Positions 61,888-64,000 of a stretch of 64,000 bases of DNA are shown here, piece after piece. Each line of letters begins with the position of its first letter. The stretch's first letter is position 1. The notes below the pieces were generated by a model. That model did not search any database and had not been told where the DNA came from. It worked only from the letters and a program-made list of their open reading frames with translations. The stretch covers positions 59,194 to 123,193 of the forward strand of contig JBQVNB010000014.1 in the NCBI GenBank assembly GCA_052435735.1, written 5' to 3'. The position numbers and the translations under genes are program-made. This stretch comes from Aliihoeflea sp052435735. Its GTDB lineage: Bacteria; Pseudomonadota; Alphaproteobacteria; Rhizobiales; Rhizobiaceae.

Positions 61888-62691
61888 TTAAGACGCGATC
61901 CTTTCTGCGATTGAATGGACTTCACTCGAACCGTTCGCCAACCGCTCCTCCGCGACCTGGCGCGCTTCGCGCAACGTGCGCAAAGCCAGCTCATGGCGTG
62001 GTCCGTTCAACCTTTCTCCAACGGCCGCGACGCTTATCGCGCCGACCACGATGCCGTCACCATCCCTGATCGCGATGCCCATCCCGGTCATGCCCGGAAC
62101 GACGAAATTCGGCAGGTGCGCGTAATCCTTGACGCGGGTAACCGCCGCCTCCCGACGCACTTCCTCGACGGTGATATGCGGAAATGCTGACAGCCGCCGC
62201 GGAAGGTCCGCGAAAATGGTCTCTTGCTCGTCTTCGCCGAGATGAGCGAGAAGCGACATGGCTCCGGCACCTATTCCAAGAGGGCGGCGGCTGCCGACAT
62301 TCAAGGACAGGGCCTGCATCGCATACCAGCCGACGTGACGCTCCACACATAGCGAGTCGAAACCCGACCTGACCGACAGGAACGCAGCGTCGCCGAGATC
62401 TTCGACCACGCGAGATATGGCCGGACGGACGGCGTCGCGGATCATGGTCGTACTCTTGGGCATCCCGAAGACCGCCCTGAAGGCGTCGTCGACGTAATAT
62501 CGCTTGTCGGCACCCTTACGGATCGCTTGCCCGTTGACCAAGGTGTCCAAGATGCGTGCGACCGAAGCTTTGTGCATCCCCGCCAAGTTAACGATGTCCG
62601 TCAGCCGGAATCCCGCCGTGCCTGATCCCGCCACGATGCGGAGTATGGCAAGTCCTCTTTCGAGGCTATGAACCGTGTTCGAGCCGCTCAT
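61888..62691 (-). CDS. IclR family regulator
   Basis: A 267-residue regulator. The N-terminal winged helix is VHSLERGLAILRIVAGSGTAGFRLTDIVNLAGMHKASVARILDTLV, the C-terminal effector domain contains GMGIAIRDGDGIVVGAISVAA. ATG 62691 (MSGSNTVHSLERG) is chosen by family length; the frame continues to 62754. It is upstream of and in the same direction as the TAXI-TRAP operon, so it probably controls it in response to the imported acid. Confidence 0.88.
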   Translation of the reverse strand: MSGSNTVHSLERGLAILRIVAGSGTAGFRLTDIVNLAGMHKASVARILDTLVNGQAIRKGADKRYYVDDAFRAVFGMPKSTTMIRDAVRPAISRVVEDLGDAAFLSVRSGFDSLCVERHVGWYAMQALSLNVGSRRPLGIGAGAMSLLAHLGEDEQETIFADLPRRLSAFPHITVEEVRREAAVTRVKDYAHLPNFVVPGMTGMGIAIRDGDGIVVGAISVAAVGERLNGPRHELALRTLREARQVAEERLANGSSEVHSIAERIAS

Positions 62692-63225
62692 GTCCTCATG
62701 GCACCTGTCTCGTTCAGCGAGACGGACCATCAGGTAGGAAAGGAATAAGCTCAAGGTTGAACAGGAAGTTTTTGAAGGTAAAAAGCCTGTTCGTATCGCA
62801 TGACGAGACTTTAGTAACTATGGGTCTTACCCGCATCCCAGCAGAAGAGACCTTCCAACGCGGTCCGCTTGCGCCGCTCCTCGAACGGATTCGGCATCAA
62901 CGTTTCGCAGGTCGATGATGGACAAGACCAACTCGCCGTGGCGGCTGGATAAGGAGATCTGGAAACTGTTTTCGCCCTTCTTGCACTAGCACGTTTGGAC
63001 GGGCCGTTTCCTACGTTCCGATACAACTGAGCGCAGGTGAACTCAGCGCGTTAGAGGGAGCGGTTAGCGTCTATCCGCTGCGGTTCGAGTTTGCAGCAAG
63101 CCGTGTCGATACTCGACCAATCGACAGCTGCGTTGCCCACTTTACGCAGCGGCGCTCACCCTTGACATACCACGACGTTCGGTCGACGATATCGCTAAGC
63201 AAAACTTTATATTGCAGAGCGATAA
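62692..63225. other. Divergent intergenic region between two IclR genes
   Basis: These 534 bases hold no supported gene. Near the iclR side, GAACAGG (62759-62765) and CCTGTTC (62786-62792) form an inverted repeat with a 20-base spacer, which may be an IclR site. A leftward frame at 62811-63026 encodes nothing recognisable. Confidence 0.45.
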
Positions 63226-64000
63226 ATGATCGAAAGAGACAACCGATTGTTCGTAGAGTCCGTAGAACGCGGGTTCGAAGTTCTGCGTGCGTTTCGGGGC
63301 ACGTTTTCGCTCAGTCTTACGGAACTGTCCGACCGTGCGGGCATCACAAAAAGTGCCGCTCAGAGGTTCACGCATACATTTGAAGTTTTGGGGTTCCTGC
63401 GCCGGGACTCCACCAAGCGCTGGAGCCTGACCCCGCGCGCCCTTGAGTTCGGAACCTACTACCTCGCATCAGATCCGCTGCTCGAACGGGCCAATCCACA
63501 CCTAAACGAACTCAACCACGAGTGCGGCGAGTCCGTTAACCTGTCCCAGCCGGATGGCACGGACATGGTCTACATGGCGCGCTTTACGGCCAACCGGCGT
63601 TTCTTCATTCACATGCCAATCGGTACGCGCATTCCAATGTACTGCGCCGCATCAGGCAGGGCTTATCTGTCGACCCAACCGCGCGACGACGCGCGTCTGC
63701 TCGTTGAACATGCAGCGCGCCGATCATTCACCGCTAAGACTATCACTGACGTCGATGCCATCATGGAACTGGTCGATGAGGCTCGAGACCAGGGGTTCGC
63801 GAAGGCTTCCGAGGAATTCTACGTCGGTGATCTGAACATCGCCGCACCGATCATCAGCTCGGACGGGCAGACGCTCGGTTGCGTCAACATCTCCGGCCCG
63901 ACCAGTCGCTGGAGCATGGAGAGAATGGAGGCGGAACTTGCTCCGCTTCTCATCCAGACCGTCCGGACGATTTCGTCCGGCGGCTACCTGCATTCGCAGC
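63226..64000 (+). CDS. IclR family regulator, partial (runs off the window)
   Basis: The frame is open from ATG 63226 to the window end: 258 codons, no stop yet. The N terminus MIERDNRLFVESVERGFEVLRAF followed by LSLTELSDRAGITKSAAQRFTHTFEVLGFLRRDSTKRWSLTPRALEFG is an IclR winged helix; the effector domain includes MPIGTRIPMYCAASGRAYLST and FYVGDLNIAAPIISSDGQTLGCVNIS. It resembles PcaR/PobR-like regulators of aromatic catabolism in general outline. It is divergent from the first IclR gene; its target genes lie outside. Confidence 0.88.
   Translation, partial: MIERDNRLFVESVERGFEVLRAFRGTFSLSLTELSDRAGITKSAAQRFTHTFEVLGFLRRDSTKRWSLTPRALEFGTYYLASDPLLERANPHLNELNHECGESVNLSQPDGTDMVYMARFTANRRFFIHMPIGTRIPMYCAASGRAYLSTQPRDDARLLVEHAARRSFTAKTITDVDAIMELVDEARDQGFAKASEEFYVGDLNIAAPIISSDGQTLGCVNISGPTSRWSMERMEAELAPLLIQTVRTISSGGYLHSQ

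Noticed and set aside
29351..64000. CRISPR array or right-hand copy of the tRNA attachment site
   Set aside because: No regularly spaced repeats with spacers and no second copy of the tRNA-Lys 3' end were seen by eye.

Overview
The window is high-GC DNA from an alphaproteobacterium, most likely a member of the Hyphomicrobiales (Rhizobiales). The evidence is the ThyA-FolA-HflK-HflC-DegP gene order, a BA14K-type secreted protein, an ilvBN operon led by a branched-chain-rich leader peptide, and a LexA box of the alphaproteobacterial GTTC-N7-GTTC type in front of umuD. The genus cannot be fixed from sequence reading alone.

Region A (1-29350) is ordinary chromosomal backbone: paired CrcB fluoride channels, a DUF2853 protein, thyA-folA, hflK-hflC-degP, serB and miaA head to head, a diguanylate cyclase, a HerA-like ATPase, ilvB-ilvN behind a transcription attenuator, a LysE exporter, a VapBC toxin-antitoxin pair, a RecD-like helicase, a PP2C-like phosphatase, pdxJ, kup, a TetR gene translationally coupled to ilvC, two PilZ proteins, a MacAB-type efflux system and a PhzF protein. 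It ends with tRNA-Lys(CTT).

Region B (about 29351-55318) starts directly after the tRNA and has the character of a mobile island. It is dominated by small unknown genes in tightly overlapping operons, with several TTG starts. It carries plasmid traits (a Rep_3-like initiator with iteron-like repeats), phage traits (a Nu1-like small terminase joined to a headless portal, and a probable prohead protease fragment), and SOS-regulated umuDC. It also holds a candidate defence cluster: a possible HEPN-like protein, a DUF4935 PIN nuclease and an HrgA-type PD-(D/E)XK nuclease. No integrase or transposase was recognised and no second att copy was found. The best reading is a decayed phage-plasmid or composite island. 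Regulatory structure in the island is unusually repetitive: one 16-bp palindrome stands at three transcription units, a hairpin/ribosome-binding-site cassette precedes at least three and perhaps five unrelated genes, a five-copy 14-bp repeat lies at 53752-53914, and there are two perfect 18-bp inverted repeats.

Region C (55319-64000) is a catabolic cluster. One leftward operon encodes an IclR regulator, a TAXI-type TRAP substrate-binding protein, a fused TRAP permease, a thiolase-like protein without the usual nucleophilic cysteine, a DUF35 zinc-ribbon/OB-fold partner and an ADP-forming acyl-CoA synthetase. Together they would import an organic acid, activate it to a CoA thioester and cleave or rearrange it; the substrate is unknown. 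A second IclR gene runs off the right end.
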